Shown: positions 1-7,532 of the stretch, piece by piece
How positions within the stretch are numbered: the stretch's first letter is position 1
Layout: each line of letters opens with the position of its first letter
Source of the DNA: Clostridium sp. AM22-11AC
Lineage (GTDB): Bacteria > Bacillota > Clostridia > Lachnospirales > Lachnospiraceae
NCBI RefSeq assembly: GCF_003473545.1
Contig: NZ_QUCM01000035.1
Coordinates: 1 to 16,486, forward strand
DNA length: 16,486 nt
Direction: 5' to 3'
The notes under the pieces: generated by a model
Databases searched by the model: none
Told to the model about the DNA's origin: nothing
Seen by the model: only the letters and a program-made list of their open reading frames with translations
Translations under genes and position numbers: made by a program

Positions 1-54
1 TTCACAAATCTTATATCAGTTTTTAACGTTTACACAAAACTTGAAACGGTCTCC
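1..54. mobile_element. Terminus of an IS256-like insertion sequence (body lies left of the window)
   Basis: The block around 8-40 contains ATCTTATATCAG and GTTTACACAAAAC. The reverse complement of the right edge of the window (16441-16486) has nearly the same layout, ATCTTACATCAG then GTTTACACAAAC, followed there by a GGATACTCC-like end and here by a GGTCTCC end. TTTGTGTAAA-type termini are characteristic of IS256-family inverted repeats, from memory of the family. The end is placed near 54 because the reading frame of the interrupted Res-like gene becomes family-like right after it (I-L-M-A-T). The exact junction and target duplication cannot be fixed from one side. Confidence 0.6.
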
Positions 55-2236
55 AATTCTCATGGCTACCTGTATTTTTTATGAGTTTCTTCTTTCTTCA
101 AAATGGCCTCGAGATGATAAGTATTGTCATAATGCATTGGTTTTTGCACCGGACAAAACAGTATTACAATCGTTAAAAGAAATAGTAACTTTTGATAAGA
201 GTAAGGTTGTACCTCCGGAATATATTGGTGTATTAGATGCGAATATTAAGGTATATTTTCTTGAAGATAGTGGAACCACATTAAATACATTAGATGGTTC
301 CAAGTATAATATAATTATTTCTAATACACAGAAAATTATATTAAAGGCTCAGCATAAAGAAAAAAGTTCTGTAGACAAGTTGTTTAGTGATCAGGTACCG
401 GGACAATCCGTATTGGATGATGTTCTTGGAATATTACAGGAAATCAGTAACAACGACGATTTGATGTCAAATCAACGTTTTGAGAAACTTACCAGGCTTT
501 CACAAATGGGTATTTATGTAGATGAAGCACATCATATGTTTGGAGCAGACTTGGAGAAGGCTTTGCACGAAAATGGTAAGGGTACTAGCCTGCGCAATAC
601 TATAAATAAATTGTCTAAGGAATTATCTAAGCATGGAAGTAAAGTGGTTGCTTGTTATAATTTTACGGGAACACCATACGTCAATAATAAGATTCTTCCG
701 GAAGTTATATATGCTTATGGATTGCAGGCGGCAATTAGAAATAATTTCTTAAAAGATACTAGTGTTATTGGTTATAGTAACGTAAAAAGCAAAGAATTCC
801 TAAAAGCTGTTATTGTCGATTTCTGGGCAAAGTATGGTGGAAAAGAATATGAGGGATTAGCACCTAAAATGGCTATTTTTGGGGCAGAGATAGCAGAAGT
901 TCGTGATGAAATCAGACCAGTTGTTGAAGAAGTACTATCTGAATTGGGAATACCTCTTGATAAAATTTTAGTTAATGTTGGAGACGAAAAGATTACTAAA
1001 TCTGAAGACATAAGAGATTTTAACAATCTTGATATAGCTGGAACAGCAGGCAGTAAGAAGCAGTTTATATTGCTTGTTAATAAAGGTAGAGAGGGGTGGA
1101 ACTGTAGATCATTATTTAGCGTGGCTCTTTTTAGAAGTCCAAAGTCAAAAGTTTTTGTGCTTCAAGCAACAATGAGATGCTTGAGAAAAATTACAGATGA
1201 ACAACTAATGGCCACAGTGTACTTGTCAAAAGAGAATATGGATATATTGGATGATGAGCTTAAAAAGAATTTTAGAACTAGCATAGAGGAACTTGTAGTT
1301 AAGAAGGATAAAAAACGTAAGAAAGTTCCTGTACGTGTGAAAGAACCACCTAGAACATTGCGCATGAACAGATTGCATTATAAATATTCTTTGGAAACTA
1401 AGCATTATGATAGTAGATTATCGTTTGGTTTGAAAGAAATAGAAACAGAAAATTATGATGCAACAATGTATGTTAAAGAAGGACTTACAACTTCGTCTGT
1501 TGTGCGTGAAAGCAATATTAACTATATGGTTAGTAAATTAGCGTATACTGAGATAACGTTGGTGGCAGAAGTAGCAAAATATTTTCCTGATATCAGATGC
1601 ACAGAAGTTGCTAGGATACTGAGGAAATCAGAAGAAGGTATTGATAAAATATTAGTAGCTGTCAATGAACATAATGATATTATTTATGATAAAATTGTGC
1701 CAACCATATTTGAGGCATTATACCGGGTTAACAAAGAGATTGTAAAAGAAAATGTTGATGTTAAATTACTTAAGAAGCCTAAAGAAGGTGGATATTATGA
1801 GTTTAGTGGAAATGAGGATTTGATTATAATGCAGAATTCAGAGGATTCTGTTGTTGTGAAAAATAAAGACAAGAGTTTTCACGCAGATACTTATGTTTTT
1901 GATTCGAAGCCTGAGTTACAATTATTTTTACAGTTGCTTGCAAATGAGCACGTAAAAAAAGCTTATTTCACTGGAATGTTTACTGCTGACCAGACAGATT
2001 TTTATGTTCCATATATTGATCCGGAATCTAATAGATTAAGGAAGTATTATCCAGATTTCTTAGTAAAAATGGACGATGGAAGTTATTTGATTTTGGAAGT
2101 AAAAGGTGACAATATGATAGATGATCCGGTAGTGAAGGCGAAAGGAGCAGCGGCTGAGGAGGTTGCAGTAGAGAGTTCAATGAAATACGAAATGCTTAAA
2201 GGAACAGACATTATGGAAGGAAAAGCAAAGTTTTAG
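41..2236 (+). pseudogene. Type III restriction (Res)-like DEAH helicase-nuclease, 5'-truncated by IS
   Basis: The 731-codon frame has superfamily 2 helicase motifs. DEAH is at residues 161-164, TGTP (motif III) at 209-212, a motif V-like segment with GREGWNCRS near 350, and QATMRCLRK (motif VI) near 375. A PD-(D/E)xK nuclease signature sits at the C terminus: PDF at 671-673 and EVK at 686-688. This is the layout of type III Res subunits, which translocate on DNA and cut it together with a Mod methyltransferase. No Mod gene is in the window. The Walker A motif that should lie just upstream of ILMATCIFYEF is absent, and the sequence there is the end of an IS256-like element. The apparent TTG start at 41 is inside the IS. 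ATP hydrolysis, and therefore function, is probably lost unless the upstream part survives elsewhere. It heads a same-strand cluster with the FRG and AlbA genes. Confidence 0.8.
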
Positions 2237-2292
2237 CTTAAACGGGTCTCATTCAACCTGAATGGCGGATAGTAATTAAAGATGATATTAAT

Positions 2293-2538
2293 ATGGGAAA
2301 ATCAGGGATAATAAAAGATTTTGTTTTGCCACAAGAAATATATATTGGATGTAGACAGCAGGAAACAGTCGCTGAGAATAACAATAATCGTATGTTACAT
2401 AATAAAAAAGAGAATGAGATGTATGCTGATCTAGATGAGATACTTCAATGGGCGGAGAATAACTATATTGATGTATATATGCCAATAATAAGTAGAAAAG
2501 AATATAAAATGATGGATAGAGCGTTACGATTGATTTAG
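2293..2538 (+). CDS. Small hypothetical protein
   Basis: An 81-codon frame lies between the Res-like gene and the FRG gene on the same strand, ending 23 bases before the FRG start. I do not recognise it. The first half is low-complexity and asparagine-rich. The last 39 residues, from an internal ATG at 2419, look more protein-like: acidic, with D-E-I-L-Q-W-A-E and ending S-R-K-E-Y-K-M-M-D-R-A-L-R-L-I. No convincing ribosome site precedes the ATG at 2293, whereas AAAGAGAATGAG precedes the ATG at 2419, so the true product may be the short form. It could be a small accessory gene or the remnant of a larger one. No function is assigned. Confidence 0.4.
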   Translation: MGKSGIIKDFVLPQEIYIGCRQQETVAENNNNRMLHNKKENEMYADLDEILQWAENNYIDVYMPIISRKEYKMMDRALRLI

Positions 2539-2561
2539 CAAGTTTTAGCAGAGGTGGCTAT

Positions 2562-3422
2562 ATGTCAGATTTTGAAGAAAAATATGATTATCAGGAAATT
2601 ATGGTAGAAGATATTTCGCAGATATATCAAATTGCAAATGATTATAATTCGTTCTATGATTTACCAAGATCAGGTAGAGGTGACCCAGGTGATGAACGAA
2701 CTTACTTACAGGCATTTTATAGAGGACAAAGCGATTCTTCTTGGAAAATCACTCCAAGTATATGCAGAGATACATCTGTGGATGAGAGTATATCGGAATC
2801 TGGAGATTTACTATTTGAAGTAATGGCATATAATCAGCATTATATACATGCTACAAGATTAATTGACTTTACAATGGATATAAATGTAGCATTGTTTTTT
2901 GCTTGTTGTGAAAATATTGAAAAAGATGCGGCTATATTTATATGGTCATATTCTCCGTATGATCCTAAATGGACAAGAATAAAGATACAGTGTGAACTTG
3001 TTAATGTTAAAAAGCAACGTATAAGTGTAAGTGAATATGCAGAGATACTTTTGCAGAAATATCCGGAATTGAAAGACAATTATACTTATAAAAAGGATTT
3101 CTATACGGATTTAGTTTCTTATTTGGACCATGGCTTTATGATTATGCAACCACGTAATCCGTATTTGGAAAATATGAGAATACAAAGACAAAAAGGGTGT
3201 TTATATGTTTGTGGTGTGAAATTTGAAACTCCGATTGATAAAATGAGAACAAGTGTTAATGCGGGGAATAATATATTGTGCCCGCATGAGCCGGAAGCTC
3301 CTAAAGAATTGGCCGGAGGTAATTTTTTGGTAAAGGTGGTCATTCCTGCAAGATTAAAAAATGTGATAATGAAACAATTGGAAGAAAAGGGAATTACAAA
3401 AGAAGCTTTGTTACCCATGTGA
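2562..3422 (+). CDS. FRG domain-containing protein
   Basis: The 286-residue protein has the hallmark FRG-domain motifs: YRGQ at 53-56 followed by S-S-W-K-I-T-P-S, then ATRLIDFT at 97-104 and a hydrophobic V-A-L-F-F-A-C run at 109-115. The domain is named after its F/Y-R-G motif, and its biochemical activity is not firmly established to my knowledge. FRG proteins recur in accessory and defence-like gene sets. There is no signal peptide or membrane segment. The start at ATG 2562 is supported by GAGGTGG a few bases upstream. It lies 42 bases before the AlbA-type gene, same strand, so co-transcription with the neighbours is likely. A role in phage or plasmid defence is inference from context only. 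Confidence 0.85.
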   Translation: MSDFEEKYDYQEIMVEDISQIYQIANDYNSFYDLPRSGRGDPGDERTYLQAFYRGQSDSSWKITPSICRDTSVDESISESGDLLFEVMAYNQHYIHATRLIDFTMDINVALFFACCENIEKDAAIFIWSYSPYDPKWTRIKIQCELVNVKKQRISVSEYAEILLQKYPELKDNYTYKKDFYTDLVSYLDHGFMIMQPRNPYLENMRIQRQKGCLYVCGVKFETPIDKMRTSVNAGNNILCPHEPEAPKELAGGNFLVKVVIPARLKNVIMKQLEEKGITKEALLPM

Positions 3423-3464
3423 TGTAAATAGGCACTTGTTTAATGTAGAAGGATGGTGAGAACT

Positions 3465-4916
3465 ATGGATATAAAGCAGCTAATCGGCGAAACCACAGAT
3501 TACGATAAAAAGGTTGCACTTGAGACAAAGAAACCCAAAAGCTGGTGCAAGAGTATAAGTGCATTTGCAAATTGCTATGGTGGTAAGCTGGTATTTGGTG
3601 TGGCAAATGATGATGCGTTGGTTGGTCTTTCGGATGCTGAAGGAGATGCAGAAAAAATTAGTGAGATAATTAAAACACACCTTAATCCGATACCAGAGTT
3701 TAAGCTTTCATTTGAAAAAGATAATGACAAGACATTCGTTATTGTAGAAGTTATGAAAGGGCAGCAGACTCCATACTATTATGAGGGTGATGGGCAACTT
3801 ATTGCATTTATGCGTATAGGAAATGAAAGTGTTCCGGCGACACCTTCGCAGTTAAGAGAGTTGGTACTTCGCGGAAGTGGTGAAAGTTATGATAGTCTGA
3901 AGTCAAGATATGATTTTAACAATATGTCCTTTACAAAATTAAAATCAGTATATAAACAGAGAACGGGGAATACATTTGAAGATACAGATTATGAATCTTT
4001 TGGGCTGATTGATGAAAAAGGAAATCTAACGAATGCTGGAGCACTTTTGGCAGATGAATCACCGGTACGTCATTCCAGATTGTTTTGTACAAGATGGAAT
4101 GGACTTACTAAAGCATCAGGAATAGTGGATGCACTTGATGATAAGGAATATACTGGCAGTCTTGTCACATTGTTGCAGGCAGGAACTGATTTTGTGAGAA
4201 ATAATTCCAAGAAAGCATGGCGTAAGGTTGGTGACGGCAGAATTGAAATGCCTGATTATCCGGATAGAGCAGTGCTTGAAGGTGTAGTAAATGCATTGAT
4301 TCATAGAAATTATCTGGAGATAGGTAGTGAAGTCCATATAGATATGTTCGATGATAGAATTGAAATATATTCACCCGGTGGAATGGTAAGTGGAATATCT
4401 CTTGAGGGGAAAAATCTATTGAAAATTCCGTCAAAGCGAAGAAATCCGATATTAGCTGATATATTCAGCCGTTTAAAATATATGGAGCGTAGAGGTAGTG
4501 GATTTAAGAAGATATTGGCAGATTATGAGGGACAAGTAGAATTTGATGAGACCAAGATGCCAGTCTTTGATGCAGATAATGATGATTTTACATTGACTTT
4601 GTATAATCTGAATTATGGCACTAATTATGCAACACAGGTGAATGAAAATGTCATAGAAAATGTCATAGAAAATGTCATAGAAATTTCGGAAGAAAAAATG
4701 AAGCAGTTAATGCCAGAGTATTCTAAGAAGAAGCTTACTAAAGCATGTGACATCCTAAAAATGATTTCCGAAAATCCGAATATTTCTATTGATGAATTAA
4801 GAATAGCCTTAGATGTCACAGATAGAACAATTGCTAGATATATATCAGAATTAAAGGATAAAGGTATCATAGAACGAAAAGGTCCAGATAATGGTGGTAA
4901 ATGGAAAATTAAGTAA
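3465..4916 (+). CDS. AlbA_2/Schlafen-type ATP-binding protein (RecG-like transcriptional regulator annotation)
   Basis: A 483-residue protein. The N-terminal AlbA_2 domain (about 1-130) includes S-I-S-A-F-A-N-C-Y-G-G-K-L-V-F-G-V at 30-46, the typical Schlafen AlbA signature. A middle HATPase_c_4-like domain has A-L-I-H-R-N-Y and M-E-R-R-G-S-G-F. The last 60 residues form a winged helix (S-I-D-E-L-R, T-D-R-T-I-A-R-Y-I-S-E-L, G-I-I-E-R-K-G). These proteins are often annotated as putative transcriptional regulators or, misleadingly, as RecG-like helicases. I start at ATG 3465 rather than ATG 3453: GGTGAG sits 6-10 bases upstream and homologues begin M-D-I-K-Q-L-I. A threefold N-V-I-E repeat links the ATPase-like domain to the winged helix. 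Its role beside FRG and Res-like genes may be regulatory or defensive (inference). Confidence 0.85.
   Translation: MDIKQLIGETTDYDKKVALETKKPKSWCKSISAFANCYGGKLVFGVANDDALVGLSDAEGDAEKISEIIKTHLNPIPEFKLSFEKDNDKTFVIVEVMKGQQTPYYYEGDGQLIAFMRIGNESVPATPSQLRELVLRGSGESYDSLKSRYDFNNMSFTKLKSVYKQRTGNTFEDTDYESFGLIDEKGNLTNAGALLADESPVRHSRLFCTRWNGLTKASGIVDALDDKEYTGSLVTLLQAGTDFVRNNSKKAWRKVGDGRIEMPDYPDRAVLEGVVNALIHRNYLEIGSEVHIDMFDDRIEIYSPGGMVSGISLEGKNLLKIPSKRRNPILADIFSRLKYMERRGSGFKKILADYEGQVEFDETKMPVFDADNDDFTLTLYNLNYGTNYATQVNENVIENVIENVIEISEEKMKQLMPEYSKKKLTKACDILKMISENPNISIDELRIALDVTDRTIARYISELKDKGIIERKGPDNGGKWKIK
4644..4679 (+). repeat. Three tandem 12-bp units inside the AlbA-type gene
   Basis: The unit GAAAATGTCATA occurs three times in exact tandem. 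Twelve is a multiple of three, so the frame is kept and the protein reads N-V-I-E three times over. It sits in the linker before the C-terminal winged helix, so copy-number changes by slippage would alter linker length without frameshift. Similar NVIE runs occur in relatives of this family, from memory. Confidence 0.9.
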
Positions 4917-4982
4917 GTGAATGATAGTAAATATGGCACTCAATGTGACACCCAAACTTTTACTCAAGAATATTCCGAAGTT

Positions 4983-5024
4983 AGTCTCAATGAAGTCTCA
5001 CGAGATTTGAGACTGAGTGAGACT
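4983..5024. repeat. Inverted pair of heptad direct repeats (AGTCTCA / TGAGACT), unit 1
   Basis: AGTCTCA at 4983-4989 and again at 4994-5000 are separated by ATGA. After a 7-base loop the reverse complement TGAGACT occurs at 5008-5014 and 5018-5024, separated by GAG. The whole can fold into a hairpin with two 7-bp stems split by a 4/3-base bulge. It lies in the gap after the AlbA-type gene. No T-run follows, so it is not a classic terminator. Confidence 0.85.
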
Positions 5025-5080
5025 CTATGATATAGCAAAATGCGATAAAACTGGGATTTGCAGGTAAATTATAAAGTTGT

Positions 5081-5133
5081 AGTCTCAAGACAGTCTCATT
5101 TTTGAAATCGTTTGTTGAGACTAACATGAGACT
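5081..5133. repeat. Inverted pair of heptad direct repeats (AGTCTCA / TGAGACT), unit 2
   Basis: The same heptad returns: AGTCTCA at 5081-5087 and 5092-5098 (spacer AGAC), then TGAGACT at 5116-5122 and 5127-5133 (spacer AACA), with a 17-base loop. Spacers within each pair are 4 bases, giving an 11-bp period. The unit ends just before the GAGGAGG ribosome site of the gene at 5150, so it could also act as an operator or leader element for that gene. The 4917-5149 gap otherwise shows no gene. Confidence 0.85.
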
Positions 5134-5149
5134 GAGGAGGTTCAAAATC

Positions 5150-5473
5150 ATGGACATAAGTAAAAAAGATTGGAAGCTATTTCGAGAAAGATTATCAGGC
5201 TGGCAGGAAAATTAAATGGAAGGTCTTGTTAAAGGGTATGCAAATTTTCTGAATGATGATAAAAAGCCTGCATCAGAGAAATTCTGGGAACTTGAAAAAC
5301 GGATAAAAGAAGATAAACGTCATCCGGGGGTTGTCATGGAACTGAAAAAATCAGAGGTAATATGGGATATTGTTCGTCTTATTAGACTGAAAGTAATTAC
5401 ATATAATGATTTATCAGACTTTAGTGATGAATTACAGAATGAAGTAAAAAGAATACTTGAGATGAGCAGGTGA
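5150..5473 (+). pseudogene. Small conserved hypothetical protein split by an in-frame stop
   Basis: ATG 5150 is preceded by an excellent GAGGAGG site. It reads 21 codons (M-D-I-S-K-K-D-W-K-L-F-R-E-R-L...W-Q-E-N) and hits TAA at 5213-5215. ATG 5216 follows at once in the same frame and continues for 85 codons to a TGA at 5471-5473. Read through, the 107-codon product resembles a small acidic protein common in Lachnospiraceae mobile regions (sometimes mislabelled multidrug transporter), in which the stop position is normally tyrosine. This family match is from memory. TAA differs from TAT or TAC by one base, so a nonsense mutation is the simplest reading. The TAA-ATG junction could permit reinitiation and a truncated product. 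It abuts the DUF6933 gene and probably shares its transcript. Confidence 0.65.
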
Positions 5474-5478
5474 TACAT

Positions 5479-6063
5479 ATGGAGTTTGGTGCAACAAAAG
5501 CAGTTCAAGATCGACTAAAAACAACAAAGATTGAAGAAAGCAAAGGTGCTTCACTTGTGTTCTGCTGGGACACACATTTGACGAAAATAAAAGGAAGAAA
5601 TGTCTTGTTTATTGTGAATGCCAGTAATCGTTATACAATAGCAATGACAGATATTGAACCAAGAAACTGGAATTACTATACAATGTATATCCGCAGTGTG
5701 ATTCATGGCATGATGCAGGAAATGGGATATGCCGAGGAGCAGATAGGGCTGTATTTTAAAATGTCAGGCGATACAACTATAACCAAAACTCATGGTAGGA
5801 AATCGGTTGGTGGCATTAACAGAATGGTAATGGATGCACAGTATTTTGGTAAGAAGCTGGAGAAAGAAGCAAAGTATCAATGGGAACTTAGTGAGTATCT
5901 GAACAGAGATATCTGCCAGCCAGAGGGATTTGATGCGTATGGATATCCGAGTGAACTTTTTAAATTAGACATGGAACGACTAGGGATTGCTACTAAGAGA
6001 AAGCCTGCAAAGGTAATTGATATTGCTCAGTACATAGAAAACAATCGTGGTACTAACGATTAG
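5479..6063 (+). CDS. DUF6933-like conserved protein of unknown function
   Basis: The 194-residue product begins M-E-F-G-A-T-K-A-V-Q-D-R-L-K and contains N-A-S-N-R-Y-T-I-A-M-T-D-I-E-P-R-N-W and T-K-T-H-G-R-K-S-V-G-G-I-N-R. I recognise these as conserved blocks of a family annotated DUF6933, from memory. No catalytic function is known to me. There is no signal peptide or membrane segment. ATG 5479 is preferred over GTG 5470 because GCAGGTG lies 7 bases upstream and relatives begin near this methionine. It follows the broken small gene with 5 bases between stop and start, a pairing also seen in related genomes. Its last codons and stop lie inside a palindrome (6047-6069). Confidence 0.75.
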   Translation: MEFGATKAVQDRLKTTKIEESKGASLVFCWDTHLTKIKGRNVLFIVNASNRYTIAMTDIEPRNWNYYTMYIRSVIHGMMQEMGYAEEQIGLYFKMSGDTTITKTHGRKSVGGINRMVMDAQYFGKKLEKEAKYQWELSEYLNRDICQPEGFDAYGYPSELFKLDMERLGIATKRKPAKVIDIAQYIENNRGTND

Positions 6064-6069
6064 TACCAC
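6047..6069 (+). terminator. Palindrome over the end of the DUF6933 gene, possible terminator
   Basis: Ten-base arms GTGGTACTAA (6047-6056) and TTAGTACCAC (6060-6069) flank a 3-base loop and overlap the TAG stop. A T-rich run (ACTTTTTCTT) begins a few bases later, so it could terminate transcription, although the stem is AT-rich. The arms contain the heptad TGGTACT in both orientations, and the same heptad recurs as a tandem pair at 6209-6226. Confidence 0.5.
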
Positions 6070-6115
6070 AAAACTTTTTCTTGCAGAAATATTGGATGTA
6101 GATTATAATTTCCAT

Positions 6116-6179
6116 AGGTGGACAAGCAAACCGACAGAAAATTATTCTGTGAGTAGTAAAAGAAACCTGCAAGCCACCT
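6116..6179. other. Nested inverted repeats in the intergenic region 6070-6331
   Basis: AGGTGG (6116-6121) pairs with CCACCT (6174-6179), and inside it ACAGAA (6134-6139) pairs with TTCTGT (6145-6150). This could be a folded RNA or an element end, but the stems are short and chance is possible. I see no gene in 6070-6428. The rest holds the heptad pair at 6209, a 9-bp direct repeat AGTATAGAT (6262 and 6285) and the boundary structure from 6332. Confidence 0.3.
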
Positions 6180-6208
6180 GAACTACACACAATAATGAAA
6201 AAATGCAA

Positions 6209-6226
6209 TGGTACTGGATTGGTACT
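6209..6226 (+). repeat. Tandem heptad TGGTACT with 4-bp spacer
   Basis: TGGTACT at 6209-6215 and 6220-6226 are separated by GGAT, an 11-bp period. This is the same arrangement as at the mobilizable element borders, with a different 7-mer. Two further single copies of the heptad, one inverted, form the palindrome at 6047-6069. Confidence 0.8.
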
Positions 6227-6331
6227 AAAAATATGTGAAACGAAAAATAACGTGTGGAAAAAGTATAGATTATCAATACAAAACAGTATAGATAACCACA
6301 TTAAAATAACCTACATCAAACCAAACTTTGC

Positions 6332-6390
6332 GAGTTTGAATAGTAAACAGAGAGCCGGGAAGCCGCATAAACAGCGGACTTTCCGGCTCT
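6332..6390 (+). other. Boundary structure: 14-bp box plus strong hairpin (left copy)
   Basis: GAGTTTGAATAGTA (6332-6345) is followed by a long hairpin: AGAGCCGG (6351-6358) pairs with CCGGCTCT (6383-6390), and the stem continues inward to GCCGC/GCGG. The identical 14-mer followed by a similar-sized hairpin occurs at 15705-15762, each time upstream of a tandem heptad. No clear T-run follows, so it is more a conserved end structure than an ordinary terminator, though it may still stop transcription. Confidence 0.75.
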
Positions 6391-6400
6391 TAGTATGTGT

Positions 6401-6427
6401 CGTGATACCTTCTTGATACCTGTTTGA
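6401..6427 (+). repeat. Left 27-bp imperfect direct repeat (putative attL) with heptad TGATACC
   Basis: CG, then TGATACC (6403-6409), spacer TTCT, TGATACC (6414-6420) and TGTTTGA (6421-6427). The copy at 15582-15608 is identical except that all four spacer bases differ (CGTA). The two copies bracket the mobilizable element exactly. The stop codon of the first cargo gene begins two bases after this repeat. Confidence 0.75.
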
Positions 6428-6428
6428 G

Positions 6429-7532
6429 TTAGGGCTTTTTTGGAAGTCCTATGAAATTAGCAATTTCATCAACGGTGGGATGTAAAATAGTGTTTGATAA
6501 TTCAAGTTTTTTTATTGAAAGTCCTTTAAAAAGCTCTTGATTTTTATATTTGCATAGTATTTCATAATCTTCTTTGCTTATATCAGTCTCTCCATGCATT
6601 GAAGAATTTCTGAATTGATATAATTCATCTAAAGGTTCATACAGTTTATATGGTAAAAAGTCAATGTTTATGCCACGTTTGCGAACTAGATTTTTCATAT
6701 CATACCAATTTAAGTGTTTCTTTGGTATATTTTCGAGTCCGGATAGTTGAATGATTTCATTGACCTCACGTTCTATAATTGAAAGGTATTGTTTCATAAG
6801 AATGCTAGGTGCAATAGTAAATCTGTCGTCCTTTAAATAATATTCTTCTTCAATGACATCAGCGGAAACTAAATCTAAAATAGATGCATCAGTAAGCCCG
6901 CAATATTGTGTTTTGTAGAGCATATATAAATCATTGATTCTGTTGGTGCTATGCCAATCTATATAAATGGCTTTATTGGGGCTGTTTGTTGTGTTAAGTG
7001 TGATATTTTGCACAGTATCATATATATCAACGGTAATATCAATATCTGAAATACTAACGTCAATACCTCTTGTAATAATACAATATGCAGTGACTAAGAA
7101 AGCATTCATCGCCGAATAACAACAGCGTACATAGTCGCTTTTCATTAAATACTCGTTATAATTGCTTATTAGTAATTCATTAATAATTTGACGTTCACTT
7201 GTTGTTAATTTTGGAAATGATAATGCACGTTCCGTTATACTTTGAGATGGGGACATATAATTTAAAAAAGTTTGGTATTCGTTTATTCCATTAGAAGAAC
7301 GTAACAAATTTTTGGTATGTTGAATAATCATCTGGTCATTTATCGTGGTAAATGATAGTAGTCCAATTAATTGTTCAAGGCTACAAAGAACAAAAGCACG
7401 CTCTCCGTTAAAAGGATTTGTTTTTCCTATGATTTGTTGATTTGAAACCGTAAATAAATTTTTAGTGTATGCAGATATTTCGGGTTCACTAATATTAATG
7501 GATGTAGTGTCTGATTTTGGATTATTATTCAT
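6429..7532 (-). CDS. HEPN-like protein, cargo gene coupled to the HTH regulator
   Basis: A 367-residue, mostly helical, AT-rich gene that I do not recognise as a named family. Near the C terminus F-R-N-S-S-M-H-G-E (R308 to H313) fits the R-x4-H motif, with polar N next to R, of HEPN RNase domains. HEPN proteins are common in toxin-antitoxin, abortive infection and CRISPR-associated systems. Start ATG 7532 is chosen over ATG 7628 because GGAGG lies 10 bases upstream. It then overlaps the end of the upstream HTH gene by 8 bases (ATGAATAA), implying translational coupling. The stop is two bases from the left element repeat. No nucleotidyltransferase-like partner is adjacent. An RNase toxin or defence effector role is inference; a non-catalytic HEPN fold is possible. 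Confidence 0.6.
   Translation of the reverse strand: MNNNPKSDTTSINISEPEISAYTKNLFTVSNQQIIGKTNPFNGERAFVLCSLEQLIGLLSFTTINDQMIIQHTKNLLRSSNGINEYQTFLNYMSPSQSITERALSFPKLTTSERQIINELLISNYNEYLMKSDYVRCCYSAMNAFLVTAYCIITRGIDVSISDIDITVDIYDTVQNITLNTTNSPNKAIYIDWHSTNRINDLYMLYKTQYCGLTDASILDLVSADVIEEEYYLKDDRFTIAPSILMKQYLSIIEREVNEIIQLSGLENIPKKHLNWYDMKNLVRKRGINIDFLPYKLYEPLDELYQFRNSSMHGETDISKEDYEILCKYKNQELFKGLSIKKLELSNTILHPTVDEIANFIGLPKKP

Noticed and set aside
4863..4869. Extra inverted copy of the TGATACC heptad (GGTATCA)
   Set aside because: Single copy inside the AlbA coding sequence without a partner at 11 bp; expected by chance.
4983..5133. CRISPR array
   Set aside because: Repeats are only 7 bp, alternate in orientation and have 3-17 bp gaps; no cas genes are present.
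4983..5133. True integron attC sites
   Set aside because: No RYYYAAC/GTTRRRY core, paired boxes are direct copies, and no IntI-type integrase is visible; only the folded shape is similar.
6195..6416. 73-codon frame between the DUF6933 gene and the left element repeat
   Set aside because: It runs through the heptad pair, the 14-bp box and the hairpin, has no ribosome site and is not protein-like.
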